A stretch of DNA of 64,000 nt from Streptacidiphilus melanogenes. Lineage in GTDB: Bacteria > Actinomycetota > Actinomycetes > Streptomycetales > Streptomycetaceae. Shown here piece by piece: positions 50,416 through 59,651 of this stretch. Made by a program: the position numbers and the translations under genes. Each line of letters opens with the position of its first letter. Within the stretch, counting starts at the first letter, position 1. Where the stretch lies: assembly GCF_000787835.1 (NCBI RefSeq), contig NZ_BBPP01000001.1:290423-354422 (forward strand), given 5' to 3'. Below the pieces are notes generated by a model that was not told the DNA's origin, searched no databases, and saw only the letters and a list, made by a program, of their open reading frames with translations.

Positions 50416-51355
50416 ACAAGGGGACCAGGTGCGGGTCGTTGAACGAGGTGATGCGCGCCACCGCCGCTCCGGACAGCGTCAGCACCTGCGCCCCGTAAGG
50501 GTGGTAGCCGCCGTCGTCACCGCGCCTGCGGATCACGACCGCGGCCTGGCCGTTGGCGCGGGTCGGCTCCATCCGCCACAGGCCCGGACGCATGACCCTG
50601 GCGGAGAGGAAGCCGACGACCGCCGGGCGGCCGGTGAACCAGGTCGGGGTCGGCGGCATCTCCAACTCGACGTCGGCGCGCAGCAACCGCACCAGTGCGT
50701 CGGCGTCGGCCCGGGTGAAGGCGTCCACGTAGTCGTCGAGCAGTCTGCGCCGGGCGGTCTCGTCGGGTTCGGCGAGGTCGTCCGCGACCGGACCGGCCTC
50801 GGCGAGGGCCGCGCGGGCGCGCCGCAGCGTGCTGTCGACCGCGGCGGCCGTCGTGTCCAGCATCTCCGCGACCTCCGCGCCCCGGAACGCCAGCACGTCA
50901 CGGAGCGTCAGCACCGCGCGCTGGCGGGCCGAGAGGAACTGCAGCGCGGCGATGAACGCCAGCCGCACGCCGCTGCGCGCGGCCACGACCGCCGCCGGGT
51001 CGTCTCCGCCCCCGCCGAACCGGGCGTCGGGCGCGGGCTCCAGCCATGGGACGCTCGGCTCGCGCGCGGCGACGGCGACCCGGTGGTCGTCCTCCGGCGC
51101 GCCGAGCCCGGACGGCAGCGGCCGCCGCGACCGGGTCTCCAGCGCGGTCAGGCACGCCATGGTCGCGATCTTGTACAGCCACCGCCGGACCGAGGACCGC
51201 CCCTCGAACCGGTCGAAGCCGCGCCACGCCCGCAGGTACGTCTCCTGCACCAGGTCCTCGGCGTCGTGGAGCGAGCCGAGCATCCGGTAGCAGTGCGCGA
51301 GCAGCTCCGGCCGGAACGGCTCGGTGAGCGCGGCGAACTCGGGGTTCGAGACCAT
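50390..51355 (-). CDS. ECF sigma factor with C-terminal SnoaL-like domain
   Basis: A 321-residue group-4 sigma factor. Region 2 has L-L-A-H-C-Y-R-M-L-G-S-L-H-D-A-E-D-L-V-Q-E-T-Y-L-R-A-W; region 4 is around A-E-V-A-E-M-L-D-T-T-A-A-A-V-D-S-T-L-R-R-A. From about 200 a SnoaL/NTF2-like domain follows (L-L-D-D-Y-V-D-A-F-T-R-A-D), which in related sigma factors acts as a built-in regulator. No anti-sigma gene is adjacent. ATG 51355 is used; GTG 51373, one base after the upstream SDR stop, would allow coupling and adds six residues. Confidence 0.85.
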   Translation of the reverse strand: MVSNPEFAALTEPFRPELLAHCYRMLGSLHDAEDLVQETYLRAWRGFDRFEGRSSVRRWLYKIATMACLTALETRSRRPLPSGLGAPEDDHRVAVAAREPSVPWLEPAPDARFGGGGDDPAAVVAARSGVRLAFIAALQFLSARQRAVLTLRDVLAFRGAEVAEMLDTTAAAVDSTLRRARAALAEAGPVADDLAEPDETARRRLLDDYVDAFTRADADALVRLLRADVELEMPPTPTWFTGRPAVVGFLSARVMRPGLWRMEPTRANGQAAVVIRRRGDDGGYHPYGAQVLTLSGAAVARITSFNDPHLVPLFSSAPSPG

Positions 51356-51374
51356 GGAGCCCACGGTAGTCACG

Positions 51375-52103
51375 TCACTGGCCCAGCGGCTTGAGGCCCG
51401 CGCCGGTCACGACGTACTCGGCCGCACTGTCCGGGTCCGTCGCCACCTGCAGCACCGCCTTCGCGACCAGCTCGGGCGTCAGCACGGGCTCCAGGCCCCG
51501 GATGAAGGTCTCCCGGTCCACCCCGGCCCGCGCGGCGTAGCCGTCCACGGCGAGCGAGCCGATCCCGGTCAGCGGCGTCAGCTGCGGCAGCAACGCCACG
51601 AACCGGATGCCGAGGCCGGCGCGGGCCGACTCCTCCGCGCCGTAGCCGCTGATGAAGCGGACCGCCGCCTTGGCCGACGCGTACCCCCCGCTGAGCGGGG
51701 AGCCCTTGAGCGCGGCGCCGCTGGACATCTCCACCACGACGCTCCCGGGCGCGAGCGGCTGCCGCAGCGCGGCGCGGGTCCAGGTGAAGGCCTGGCGGGT
51801 GTCGGTGTTCCAGTTGACGCTGAACGTCTCCCACGTCTGCTCGTGCACCGCGCCGAGGTGCGGCCCGACCCCGGCGTTGAGCACGAGCAGCGTCGGACGG
51901 TGCTCGTGCAGGAGACGCTCGGCGAGCGCCTCGTCGGTGGCGTCCCCGACGACGGGCACAAAGCCCTCGCCGAGCTCCTCGCGCACGGCGGCGAGCTCGG
52001 CCTCGTTCCGGGCGACGCCGAGGACGCGCGTCCCCTGGGCGACGAACGTGGCGGCGATGGCCCGGCCGAAGCCCCGGCTCGCCCCGGTGATGATCGCGGT
52101 CAT
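51375..52103 (-). CDS. SDR family oxidoreductase
   Basis: A 242-residue short-chain dehydrogenase with the cofactor loop T-G-A-S-R-G-F-G at residues 6-13, N-A-G-V-G, catalytic Ser in E-M-S-S-G and Y-x3-K as G-G-Y-A-S-A-K. An NADP preference is suggested by the Arg at the end of beta 2. AAGGAGAG is well placed before the ATG. It lies between the glutaryl-CoA-dehydrogenase-like gene and the sigma-factor gene on the same strand; substrate unknown. Confidence 0.87.
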   Translation of the reverse strand: MTAIITGASRGFGRAIAATFVAQGTRVLGVARNEAELAAVREELGEGFVPVVGDATDEALAERLLHEHRPTLLVLNAGVGPHLGAVHEQTWETFSVNWNTDTRQAFTWTRAALRQPLAPGSVVVEMSSGAALKGSPLSGGYASAKAAVRFISGYGAEESARAGLGIRFVALLPQLTPLTGIGSLAVDGYAARAGVDRETFIRGLEPVLTPELVAKAVLQVATDPDSAAEYVVTGAGLKPLGQ

Positions 52104-52177
52104 CGGACTCTCCTTGCGGCTGGTTGATTCCGTCGGGAAAAAGGACCAGCCGCAGCGCGAGAATCCGTCGCGGACCG

Positions 52178-53353
52178 CTACCGGAAGGCGTCCTGGCCGG
52201 TCAGGACCTTGCCGATGACGAGCTGGTGCATCTCGACGGTGCCCTCGTAGGTCAGCACCGACTCCAGGTTGTTGGCGTGGCGCATGATCGGGTACTCGTA
52301 GCTGATGCCGTTCGCGCCCAGGATCGTCCGGGCCGTCCGCGCGATCTCGATGGACTCGCGCACGTTGTTGAGCTTGCCGTAGCTGACCTGCTCCGGGCGG
52401 AGCGTGCCCGCGTCCATCCGGTTGCCCAGGTGCCAGGCCAGCAGCAGGCCCTTGTTGAGCTCCAGGGACATGTCGGCCAGCTTGGCCTGGGTCAGCTGGA
52501 ACCCGCCGATCGGCTTGCCGAACTGCTCGCGGGTGATGCTGTACTCGCGCGCCGCCTCCAGGCAGCTGCGGGCCGCACCGAGCGAGCCCCAGACGATGCC
52601 GTAACGGGCCTGGTTGAGGCAGGACAGCGGACCCTTGAGGCCGCGGACCTCCGGGAAGACCGCCTCGGCGGGCAGCCGGACGTTGTCCAGGACGAGCTCG
52701 CTGGTGACCGAGGCCCGCAGCGAGCCCTTGTGCTTGATCTCCGGCGCCGAGAAGCCGGGCGTGTCCGTCGGGACGACGAACCCGCGGATGCCCTCGTCCG
52801 TCTGCGCCCAGACCACGGCGACGCCGGCCACCGAGCCGTTGGTGATCCACATCTTGCGGCCGTTGAGGATCCAGTCCGAGCCGTCCCGCTTGGCGCTGGT
52901 GCGCATCGAGGCCGGGTCGGAGCCGTGGTCGGGCTCGGTCAGGCCGAAGCAGCCGATGGTCTCGCCGGCCGCCATGCCGGGCAGCCACTGCTGCTTCTGC
53001 TCCTCACTGCCCCAGCGGTGGATCGCGTACATCGCCAGCGAGCCTTGGACGGAGACCAGCGAACGCAGACCGGAGTCGGCGGCCTCCAGCTCCACACAGG
53101 CCAGGCCGTACTGGACGGCCGTCGCACCCGCGCAGCCGTAGCCGTGCAGGTGCATGCCGAGCGCCCCGATGGAGCCGAGCTCACGGGCCAGCTCGCGCAC
53201 GGTCGGCAGCTCGCCCGCCTCGTACCAGTCGGCGATGTGCGGCAGCACCCGGTCCGCGCACCACGCGCGGACGGTGTCGCGGACCGCGAGGTCCTCCTCG
53301 CTCAGCAGGTCGTCGAAGCCGAGCGGGTCACGGGGGTCGAGAGCGGTGCTCAT
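52178..53353 (-). CDS. Glutaryl-CoA dehydrogenase-like acyl-CoA dehydrogenase
   Basis: A 391-residue FAD enzyme. G-L-T-E-P-D-H-G-S-D-P marks the flavin loop and E370 in T-Y-E-G-T-V-E-M is the catalytic base. The C-terminal segment N-G-I-S-Y-E-Y-P-I-M-R-H-A-N-N-L-E is the form seen in glutaryl-CoA dehydrogenases, which oxidise and decarboxylate glutaryl-CoA to crotonyl-CoA. It overlaps the family III CoA-transferase gene by 4 bases (ATGA), a natural partner that would activate glutarate. Crotonyl-CoA would enter the pathway encoded at 9517-15692. Confidence 0.85.
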   Translation of the reverse strand: MSTALDPRDPLGFDDLLSEEDLAVRDTVRAWCADRVLPHIADWYEAGELPTVRELARELGSIGALGMHLHGYGCAGATAVQYGLACVELEAADSGLRSLVSVQGSLAMYAIHRWGSEEQKQQWLPGMAAGETIGCFGLTEPDHGSDPASMRTSAKRDGSDWILNGRKMWITNGSVAGVAVVWAQTDEGIRGFVVPTDTPGFSAPEIKHKGSLRASVTSELVLDNVRLPAEAVFPEVRGLKGPLSCLNQARYGIVWGSLGAARSCLEAAREYSITREQFGKPIGGFQLTQAKLADMSLELNKGLLLAWHLGNRMDAGTLRPEQVSYGKLNNVRESIEIARTARTILGANGISYEYPIMRHANNLESVLTYEGTVEMHQLVIGKVLTGQDAFR

Positions 53354-54600
53354 GCGCGGTCCTTGTCAGCGGGGAGAGGGTGGGAAGCGGGAGCGGCGAG
53401 CCAGGCGCGTACGGCGTCATTGTGCTCGCCGAGCCGCGGCGGCGCGACGGGCGGCCGGACGGGAGTCGCGGTCAGGGTGAGCGGGCTGCGCACCTGCGGC
53501 ACCCGGCCCGGGCCCACGTCCGCGACCGGCGCCAGGCCCAGCTCGGCGGCCAGTGCGAACGCGCCGGCCAGGTCGTTGACGGGCCCGCACGGCACGCCCG
53601 CCTCGGTCAGCAGCGCCTGCCACTCGGCCGCGCCGCGGGCGGCCAGGGCCGCTTCCAGCACGACGACCAGCTCGGCGCGGTTGCGCACGCGCTCGCCGTT
53701 GGTCGCGTAGCGCGGGTCCTCGGCGAGGCCCGGGACCCCGAGGGTCTTCGCGAGCACGCGGAACTGCCCGTCGTTGCCGCAGGCGACGGCCAGCAGTTCG
53801 GCGCCGCCCGTGCCGTCAGAGGCGCCCGTGCCGCAACGCAGCGTCTCGTAGGGGGCGATGCTGGGGTGCTGGTTGCCCATCCGGGACGGAGCGCTGCCGG
53901 TGGCGAGGTAGGAGGAGGCCTGGTTGGCCAGCGAGCCGAGCAGGCTGGCGAGCAGATTCACCTCGACGTGCTGGCCCTGGCCGGTGCGGTCGCGGTGGTG
54001 CAACGCGGCGAGGATCGCGGCGACCGCGTCCTTGGCCGTCAGCACGTCCACCAGTGCGACGCCGACCTTGTGCGGTTCGCCGTCCGGTGCGCCGGTGATG
54101 CTCATCAGGCCGCCCACGGCCTGCACCACGAAGTCGTAGCCCGGCAGTGCGCTGCCGGTGCCGAAGCCCGTGATCGAGCAGTAGACCAGCCCCGGGTTCG
54201 CGGCCAGCGCGGACGCCTGGTCCAGGCCGTAGCGGGCGAGCGAGCCGGGCTTGAAGTTCTCGATCAGGATGTCGGCGCGAGCGGCCAGCTCGCGCGCCAG
54301 CGCGGCGTCCCCGGGATCGGCCAGGTCCAGCGTGACGCCCTGCTTGGAGCGGTTGGCGCAGTCGAAGTAGGCGGCGGTGCCGTCGACGAACGGCGGACCC
54401 CACGCGCGGGTGTCGTCGCCTTCGCCGGGACGCTCGACCTTGATCACGGTCGCGCCCAGGTCGGCGAGGGTCGCCGCGGCGAGCGGGCCGGCCAGCACGC
54501 GGCTGAAGTCGGCCACGAGCACGCCGTCCAGCGGCGGCGGGCCGGACGCGACCGGGCTGGACGGGGAGGTGCCATCCGGAGTGCTTGCCATGGACGTCAT
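53350..54600 (-). CDS. CaiB/BaiF (family III) CoA-transferase
   Basis: A 416-residue CoA-transferase. V-A-D-F-S-R-V-L-A-G-P near residue 29, N-R-S-K-Q-G-V-T-L-D-L near 83 and G-Y-D156-F-V-V-Q-A are typical, with D156 the probable nucleophile. Family III members swap CoA between carboxylic acids; together with the next gene a glutarate CoA-transferase role is likely. Start ATG 54600 or 54591; no ribosome site is visible. It is divergent from moaA. Confidence 0.85.
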   Translation of the reverse strand: MTSMASTPDGTSPSSPVASGPPPLDGVLVADFSRVLAGPLAAATLADLGATVIKVERPGEGDDTRAWGPPFVDGTAAYFDCANRSKQGVTLDLADPGDAALARELAARADILIENFKPGSLARYGLDQASALAANPGLVYCSITGFGTGSALPGYDFVVQAVGGLMSITGAPDGEPHKVGVALVDVLTAKDAVAAILAALHHRDRTGQGQHVEVNLLASLLGSLANQASSYLATGSAPSRMGNQHPSIAPYETLRCGTGASDGTGGAELLAVACGNDGQFRVLAKTLGVPGLAEDPRYATNGERVRNRAELVVVLEAALAARGAAEWQALLTEAGVPCGPVNDLAGAFALAAELGLAPVADVGPGRVPQVRSPLTLTATPVRPPVAPPRLGEHNDAVRAWLAAPASHPLPADKDRA

Positions 54601-54610
54601 GCTCGCAAGA

Positions 54611-54627
54611 TCCAAACGAGGGTTGGA
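54611..54627. promoter_or_regulatory. Dyad upstream of the CoA-transferase gene
   Basis: TCCAA (54611-54615) and TTGGA (54623-54627) form a 5-7-5 inverted repeat 11-27 bases before the CoA-transferase ATG. It is a possible operator of the glutarate-type operon; short, so chance is not excluded. Confidence 0.3.
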
Positions 54628-54770
54628 ATAGGCCCCAGCGGTGAGAAGCCCGACATGGACACTCCTCAGTGTCCATGGCGTCCCCGGTGTCCGTCGCGCG
54701 GTCGGCAGGGCGGCCGTGTCGCACGCGGGCACTAGGCTGGAGCGGAAGGCAACGGAAGGCGGAGGGCATC

Positions 54771-55796
54771 GTGACCACGGCGGAGCAGGGTCTGCTCGAC
54801 ACCTTCGGGCGTCGTGCCGTCGACCTGCGTGTCTCGCTGACCGACCGGTGCAATCTGCGCTGCACGTACTGCATGCCCGAGGAGGGCATGCAGTGGCTGG
54901 CCAAGGACACCCTGCTGACGGACGACGAGATCGTGCGGCTGGTCGGGATCGCCGTGCAGGCCCTGGGCGTGCGCGAGGTCCGCTTCACCGGGGGCGAGCC
55001 GCTGTTGCGGCCCGGTCTGGTCGGCATCGTCGCCCGGTGCGCGGAGCTCACGCCGCGGCCTGAGCTGTCGCTCACCACCAACGGCATCGGCCTCGCGCGG
55101 ACGGCGTCCGCGCTGAAGGCCGCCGGGCTGGACCGGATCAACGTCTCCCTGGACACCCTCGACCCCGAGACCTTCCGGACGCTGTCGCGCCGCGACCGCC
55201 TCGACGACGTCCTGGCCGGCCTCGCCGCGGCGGAGGCCGCGGGCCTGCTGCCGGTCAAGCTGAACGCAGTGCTGATGCGCGGCGTCAACGACCACGAGGC
55301 GGCCGACCTGCTGGCGTGGTCCCTGGAGCGCGGCTACGAGCTCCGCTTCATCGAGCAGATGCCGCTGGACGCCCAGCACGGCTGGGTGCGCACCAACATG
55401 ATCACCGCGGAGGAGATCCTCGACCGCCTCTCCGCGCGCTTCACGCTCACCCCCGAGCCGAGCGCGGCGCGCGGCGCGGCGCCGGCCGAGCGGTGGCTCG
55501 TCGACGGCGGTCCCGGACGCGTGGGCGTCATCGCCTCGGTCACCCGCCCGTTCTGCCGCGCCTGCGACCGTACGCGGCTCACCGCCGACGGCCAGATCCG
55601 CAACTGCCTCTTCGCGACGGAGGAGACGGACCTCCGCGGGGCGCTCCGCGGCGGCGGCACGGACACCGACATCGCGGAGCTGTGGCGCAAGGCGATGTGG
55701 GGCAAGAAGGCCGCCGCCGGCACCGACGCCCCGGCAGGCATCGACGCCCCGGCCTTCCACCAGCCGGCCCGCCCGATGTCCGCCATCGGCGGCTGA
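54771..55796 (+). CDS. moaA: GTP 3',8-cyclase MoaA
   Basis: A 341-residue radical-SAM enzyme of molybdenum cofactor synthesis, which with MoaC converts GTP to cyclic pyranopterin monophosphate. The SAM cluster ligands are C27-x3-C31-x2-C34; the second 4Fe-4S cluster is held by F-C-R-A-C-D-R and N-C-L-F near residues 260-280. The chain ends S-A-I-G-G, the double glycine needed for activity. GTG 54771 follows GGAGGG. A GTDAPAGIDAPA insert near the C-terminus is unlike the core and may be variable. Confidence 0.95.
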   Translation: MTTAEQGLLDTFGRRAVDLRVSLTDRCNLRCTYCMPEEGMQWLAKDTLLTDDEIVRLVGIAVQALGVREVRFTGGEPLLRPGLVGIVARCAELTPRPELSLTTNGIGLARTASALKAAGLDRINVSLDTLDPETFRTLSRRDRLDDVLAGLAAAEAAGLLPVKLNAVLMRGVNDHEAADLLAWSLERGYELRFIEQMPLDAQHGWVRTNMITAEEILDRLSARFTLTPEPSAARGAAPAERWLVDGGPGRVGVIASVTRPFCRACDRTRLTADGQIRNCLFATEETDLRGALRGGGTDTDIAELWRKAMWGKKAAAGTDAPAGIDAPAFHQPARPMSAIGG

Positions 55797-55887
55797 AGCC
55801 CGCCAGGCTGGGCGCGGGGGACGTTGAACTCACCCGCAGGCGCGGGGAACGCACCCAGCCGGCATGCCGAACGCGCAGGGCCATCCT

Positions 55888-55908
55888 CCCCCAGCCTTCG
55901 GCCGGGGG
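55888..55908. terminator. Hairpin after moaA (dispersed repeat)
   Basis: CCCCC-A-GCC, TTC, GGC-C-GGGGG forms a compact stem about 90 bases after the moaA stop, in the 240-base spacer before the GT87 gene. Reversed, it matches the element at 28602-28622. The following bases TTTCTCGCGCAGTTCCCCGC are also of a kind that recurs between streptomycete genes. Confidence 0.5.
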
Positions 55909-56038
55909 TGCCCCGATGTCGTTGGTTTCTCGCGCAGTTCCCCGCGCCTCCGAAGTAGGGCAACTGAATATCCGTGCGATGGTCGGAAATGTGCAGGGCA
56001 TAGAGTGGCGCGTGCCATCCGAGCCAGGGGGAGCCCGC

Positions 56039-57328
56039 ATGACGCACGAGGAACGGACGCACGGCCTGGGGAAGTTGCTGCCGACCCGTCACCCCGCTGC
56101 GGCCATCGCCCTGGTGTTCGGTGTGACCGCCGTCGTGGGGTGGGTGCTCGGGTGGCCGATGGGGTTCGACGACGCCGTGTACCGGGCGGGCGCGTGGGCC
56201 GTGCTGCATGGCAAGCCGTTGTACGAGCCGCTGGCGGCTCTCCCGCACTGGTCGCAGGTGCGGCAGCTGCCGTTCACCTATCCTCCCGTCGCGGCGCTGC
56301 TGTTCACGCCGCTGACGCTGCTTCCGCTGCAGCTCGCGTGGGGAGTGATGGCCGTCGTCTCGACGTTCGCGCTCGCGTTCGTCGTGCGGACGCCCTTCAG
56401 GGACGCGCGCTGGACGCCGGTCGCCGCGCTGACCATGGTGGGGGCGTTCGCACTGGAGCCGGTGTGGCGCACCTTCTCGCTCGGGCAGGTGAACCTGCTG
56501 CTGCTCGCGCTCGTCGTCGCCGACGGACTGCTGCTGCCGCGCACCCGCTGGGGCGGGACGCTGATCGGGCTGGCGGCTGCCGTCAAGCTGACGCCGCTGA
56601 TCTTCGTTGCGTACCTGCTGGTCACCGGCCGCCGCGCGGACGCAGGGCGGGCGCTCGGAGTGTTCGTCGGGCTCAACCTGCTCGGCGCGCTGCTGCTCCC
56701 GACCGACACGGTCGACTACGTGACCGGGGGCATGCTGGGCGGCGACGACGCCACCGGGAACGCCTGGGGCGGCAACCAGTCGCTCAACGGGCTGATGCAG
56801 CGACTGACCGGGCAGGCGAGCTGGGCCTTCGCCGTCGCGGCGGTGGCCGCGGGCCTCTGCGTCGTCGTTGCGCTGCTGCTCGCGCGCAAGCTGCACTCCC
56901 GTGGCGAGGCCCTCGGCGCCCTGCTGGTCACGGCCTGTGCGGGCGCGCTGGCCAGCCCCATATCGTGGAGTCACCACTGGGTCTTCGTGGTGCCGCTGGC
57001 CGCCCTGCTGGTGCGTCAGGTGCGGCACTCGTCCGCGCGCGGGCCGCGCCTACTGCTCGGCGCGCTGGTCGCGGTCTTCAGTGGCTGGTCGCTGTTCGTC
57101 GTGCCCATGGGCGAGCTCCGTGAACTGCGCTGGAATCCAGGGCAGATGCTGCTGGGCAACGTGTACGTGCTCGTCGGCGTCGCCGTGCTGGCGCTGCTGG
57201 CGTGGCGGCTGCTGCGGCCAGGGGCCGAACCCGTGCCGGCGCTGCCAGGGGTGCGGGTCAGCTTGCCCGGGCCTCGCCCTCCGGTGAGTCGGCAGCCTGC
57301 CAGTCGGCCAGTGGCACGACGTCCTTGA
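56039..57328 (+). CDS. GT87 (DUF2029) polyprenyl-phosphate mannosyltransferase-like membrane protein
   Basis: A 429-residue protein with about ten membrane helices and the GT-C style D-D motif after helix 1 (M-G-F-D-D-A-V-Y-R-A-G). F-T-Y-P-P-V-A-A-L-L, F-S-L-G-Q-V-N and A-A-V-K-L-T-P are typical of the GT87 family, which in actinobacteria includes alpha-mannosyltransferases using polyprenyl-phosphomannose for lipoglycans. GGGGGAG precedes the ATG. A Pro/Arg-rich tail overlaps the convergent downstream gene by 71 bases. Confidence 0.85.
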   Translation: MTHEERTHGLGKLLPTRHPAAAIALVFGVTAVVGWVLGWPMGFDDAVYRAGAWAVLHGKPLYEPLAALPHWSQVRQLPFTYPPVAALLFTPLTLLPLQLAWGVMAVVSTFALAFVVRTPFRDARWTPVAALTMVGAFALEPVWRTFSLGQVNLLLLALVVADGLLLPRTRWGGTLIGLAAAVKLTPLIFVAYLLVTGRRADAGRALGVFVGLNLLGALLLPTDTVDYVTGGMLGGDDATGNAWGGNQSLNGLMQRLTGQASWAFAVAAVAAGLCVVVALLLARKLHSRGEALGALLVTACAGALASPISWSHHWVFVVPLAALLVRQVRHSSARGPRLLLGALVAVFSGWSLFVVPMGELRELRWNPGQMLLGNVYVLVGVAVLALLAWRLLRPGAEPVPALPGVRVSLPGPRPPVSRQPASRPVARRP

Positions 57329-57521
57329 GGAAGCCGCGCAGGTCCAGGAACTGGGACAGGTGGTCCTTGTGCTCGTCGCAGGCGAGCCAGGTCTTGCGGC
57401 GGTCGGGGGTGTGCAGCTTGGGGTTGTTCCAGGCCAGCACCCACGCGGCGGCGGCGCGGCAGCCCTTGGCCGAGCAGACGGGCTGATCCGGGGTCTCGGA
57501 GGCGAGAGTGTCGGAGCTCAT
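57258..57521 (-). CDS. Small Cys/His-motif hypothetical protein
   Basis: An 87-residue protein with C-S-A-K-G-C and, 30 residues later, C-D-E-H, together a possible zinc site, and W-V-L-A-W-N-N-P-K-L-H-T between them. Start at M-S-S-D-T-L is chosen because it directly precedes conserved-looking sequence. No function is recognised. It overlaps the 3' end of the GT87 gene. Confidence 0.68.
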   Translation of the reverse strand: MSSDTLASETPDQPVCSAKGCRAAAAWVLAWNNPKLHTPDRRKTWLACDEHKDHLSQFLDLRGFLKDVVPLADWQAADSPEGEARAS

Positions 57522-57734
57522 GCCGACCACCCTAATCCGCGCGCGGCGGGCAAGGCGATGCCGGGCAGCCACGGGGGGAGCCGCCCGGCATCGGTCCGTC
57601 GCTCCGACGGGGGATGCGGAGCGCGTCAGCAGTATGGCATGAAGGGATGTGCCGTTGGCCAGTGATCCCGAGAAACAAATTCGGGCTCCCGCTAAGGCTC
57701 CGTTAAGGCTTGAGGGCGTGGCCAGGAACGCGCG

Positions 57735-58100
57735 TCACGGCTGCGCGTCGGTGTTCGAATCACCGGTGCCGGTACCGGTACCGGTGCCGGTGCCAGAGCC
57801 AGTGCCGGCGCCGGGGCCCAGCGCGGGCGGCGGCCGGAAGTCGACGGCGAAGGACTCCGGCGCCCTCGGTGCGCCCTCGCGGCCCGCGTTGGCGAAGACG
57901 ACGGCGAAGTAGGGGATGACCGTGCCGCCGACCAGGGCGACGATGGCCGCGATCCGCGACTCCTGCCACAGCACGACGGCGAGGATCACGCACACCGTGC
58001 GGACCAGCATGGAGACCAGGTAGCGGCGCTGCCGCGCGCGCACGTCGTCGGTCAGGCTCGACCGCGCGCCGGTGATCCGGATCGCCTTCGCCTTGGTCAT
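57735..58100 (-). CDS. DUF3099 family membrane protein
   Basis: A 121-residue protein with two membrane helices (about 28-47 and 50-70) of the DUF3099 type, a small actinobacterial family of unknown role. I-T-G-A-R-S-S-L precedes helix 1. The C-terminal 25 residues are a G-A-G-T-G-S-G-T-type tail encoded by a hexanucleotide repeat (57763-57794). Confidence 0.8.
   Translation of the reverse strand: MTKAKAIRITGARSSLTDDVRARQRRYLVSMLVRTVCVILAVVLWQESRIAAIVALVGGTVIPYFAVVFANAGREGAPRAPESFAVDFRPPPALGPGAGTGSGTGTGTGTGTGDSNTDAQP
57763..57794. repeat. Hexanucleotide repeat CCGGTR
   Basis: Five and a third copies of CCGGTG/CCGGTA in a row inside the 3' end of the DUF3099 gene, coding its Gly-Thr tail. 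Slippage here would change tail length in steps of two residues without a frameshift. Confidence 0.8.
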
Positions 58101-58161
58101 CCCCGCCGCACCGCCCCTTCGCGCTCTGTGGGGCTCGCTCCCCCGTCGCTCCACCGTACGC

Positions 58162-58197
58162 CGCGGGCACCCGCCCGAGGAGAGGGGGGTGCCCGCG
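58162..58197 (-). terminator. Terminator after tldE
   Basis: CGCGGGCACCC (58162-58172) and GGGTGCCCGCG (58187-58197) form a perfect 11-bp stem with a 14-base loop, about 50 bases past the tldE stop on the minus strand. Confidence 0.65.
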
Positions 58198-58249
58198 ACA
58201 TGCCGGGGACCGGGACTGCCGGAGACCGGCCGGACCGGTCAGTGGGGCG

Positions 58250-59651
58250 TCACGACGCCTGGCTCACGGAGCTCATGTGGAAGTCCGCGACCCGCACCGG
58301 CGGCATCGCCGCGCGGGTGAACCAGTCGCCCCACTCGCGCGGCAGGCACGCCTCGGTGCGACCGGTCTCGGTGATCCGGCCGAGCAGGTCGACGGGGGAC
58401 TCGTTGAACCGGAAGTTGTTCACCGCGCCGGTCACCTCCCCGTTCTCGACCAGGTAGACGCCGTCGCGGGTGAGGCCCGTCAACAGCAGCGTCGCCGGAT
58501 CCACCTCGCGGATGTACCACAGGCACGTCAGCAGCAGGCCGCGCTCCGTGCGGGCGACCATCTCATCCAGCGTCGGGCCCGCTTGCGGGTCCGCGCCCTC
58601 GAAGACGAGGTTGTCGATGCCGGGGCGGACCGGCAGTCCGGTCAGGCCCGCCGAGTGACGCGTGGTCAGCAGGTTGGTCAGCTCGCCGTCGCGGATCCAG
58701 TCCGTCGGGGCCAGCGGCAGACCGTTGTCGAAGACGGAGCTGTCGCCGCCCGAGGCGTGGGCGAGGACGAACGGCGAGGCCTCCAGGCCGGGGTAGGCCG
58801 GGTCGCTGCGCAGCGTCAGCGGCAGCTGGGCCAGCTTCTCGCCCACCCGGGTCTGTCCGCCGGGCTTGGAGAAGACCGTGCGGCCCTCCTTGGCGTCGCG
58901 GCCGCCCGCCGACCAGCTCATGTAGATCATGAGGTCGGCCAGCGCCGAGGGCGGCAGCAGCGTCTCGTAACGGCCCGCGGGCAGGTCCACCTTCCGCTCG
59001 GCCCAGGCCAGGCGCTGCGCGAGCTGCGCCTCCAGGGCCTCCACGTCCACGTCGCGGAAGTCGCGGGTGGCCGCGCCCGCCCAGGCGGAGGCGGAGAGGT
59101 CGGCGGTCTTGGCGTTGAGCTCCAGCGTGCCGGTCGGCTGGTCGTGCCGGAGCCGGATGCCGGTGGAGGTGCCCAGGTAGGTCGAGGTGACCATGTGGTT
59201 GGCGAAGCCGTAGAGCAGGCGGCCGCTCTTGCGCGCGAGCGCGAAGGCCTCACCGAGCGCCGGGGCGAAGGCGGCGAAGACGTCGGCGCCGGTCTCGGCC
59301 GGTGCCTCGGTGAAGTCGGCGGAGGCCGGACCGGCGGCCGCCAGCAGCGGCTGGGCGTCCTCGGCCGGGCCCGCCGCCCGCGCGGCGGCCTCGGCGGCAG
59401 GTCCTCCAGGTCGTCCCTGGTGACGGCCTCGCGGGAGACCACGCCGGAGGCGGTGCCCTCCTGGCCGTCGACGGTGGCGACAACGGTGAGCGTCCGGCCG
59501 CGGGTGACGCCGTTGGTGGTGAGGCTGTTGCCCGCCCAGCGCAGGTTGGCCGTCGACTCCTCGTCGGCGATGACGACGCAGCCGTCGGCGCGGGACAGCT
59601 CCAGTGCGCGCTCGACCAGCTCGTGGGGCAGAGCCGAGTTCTGTGCGGTCA

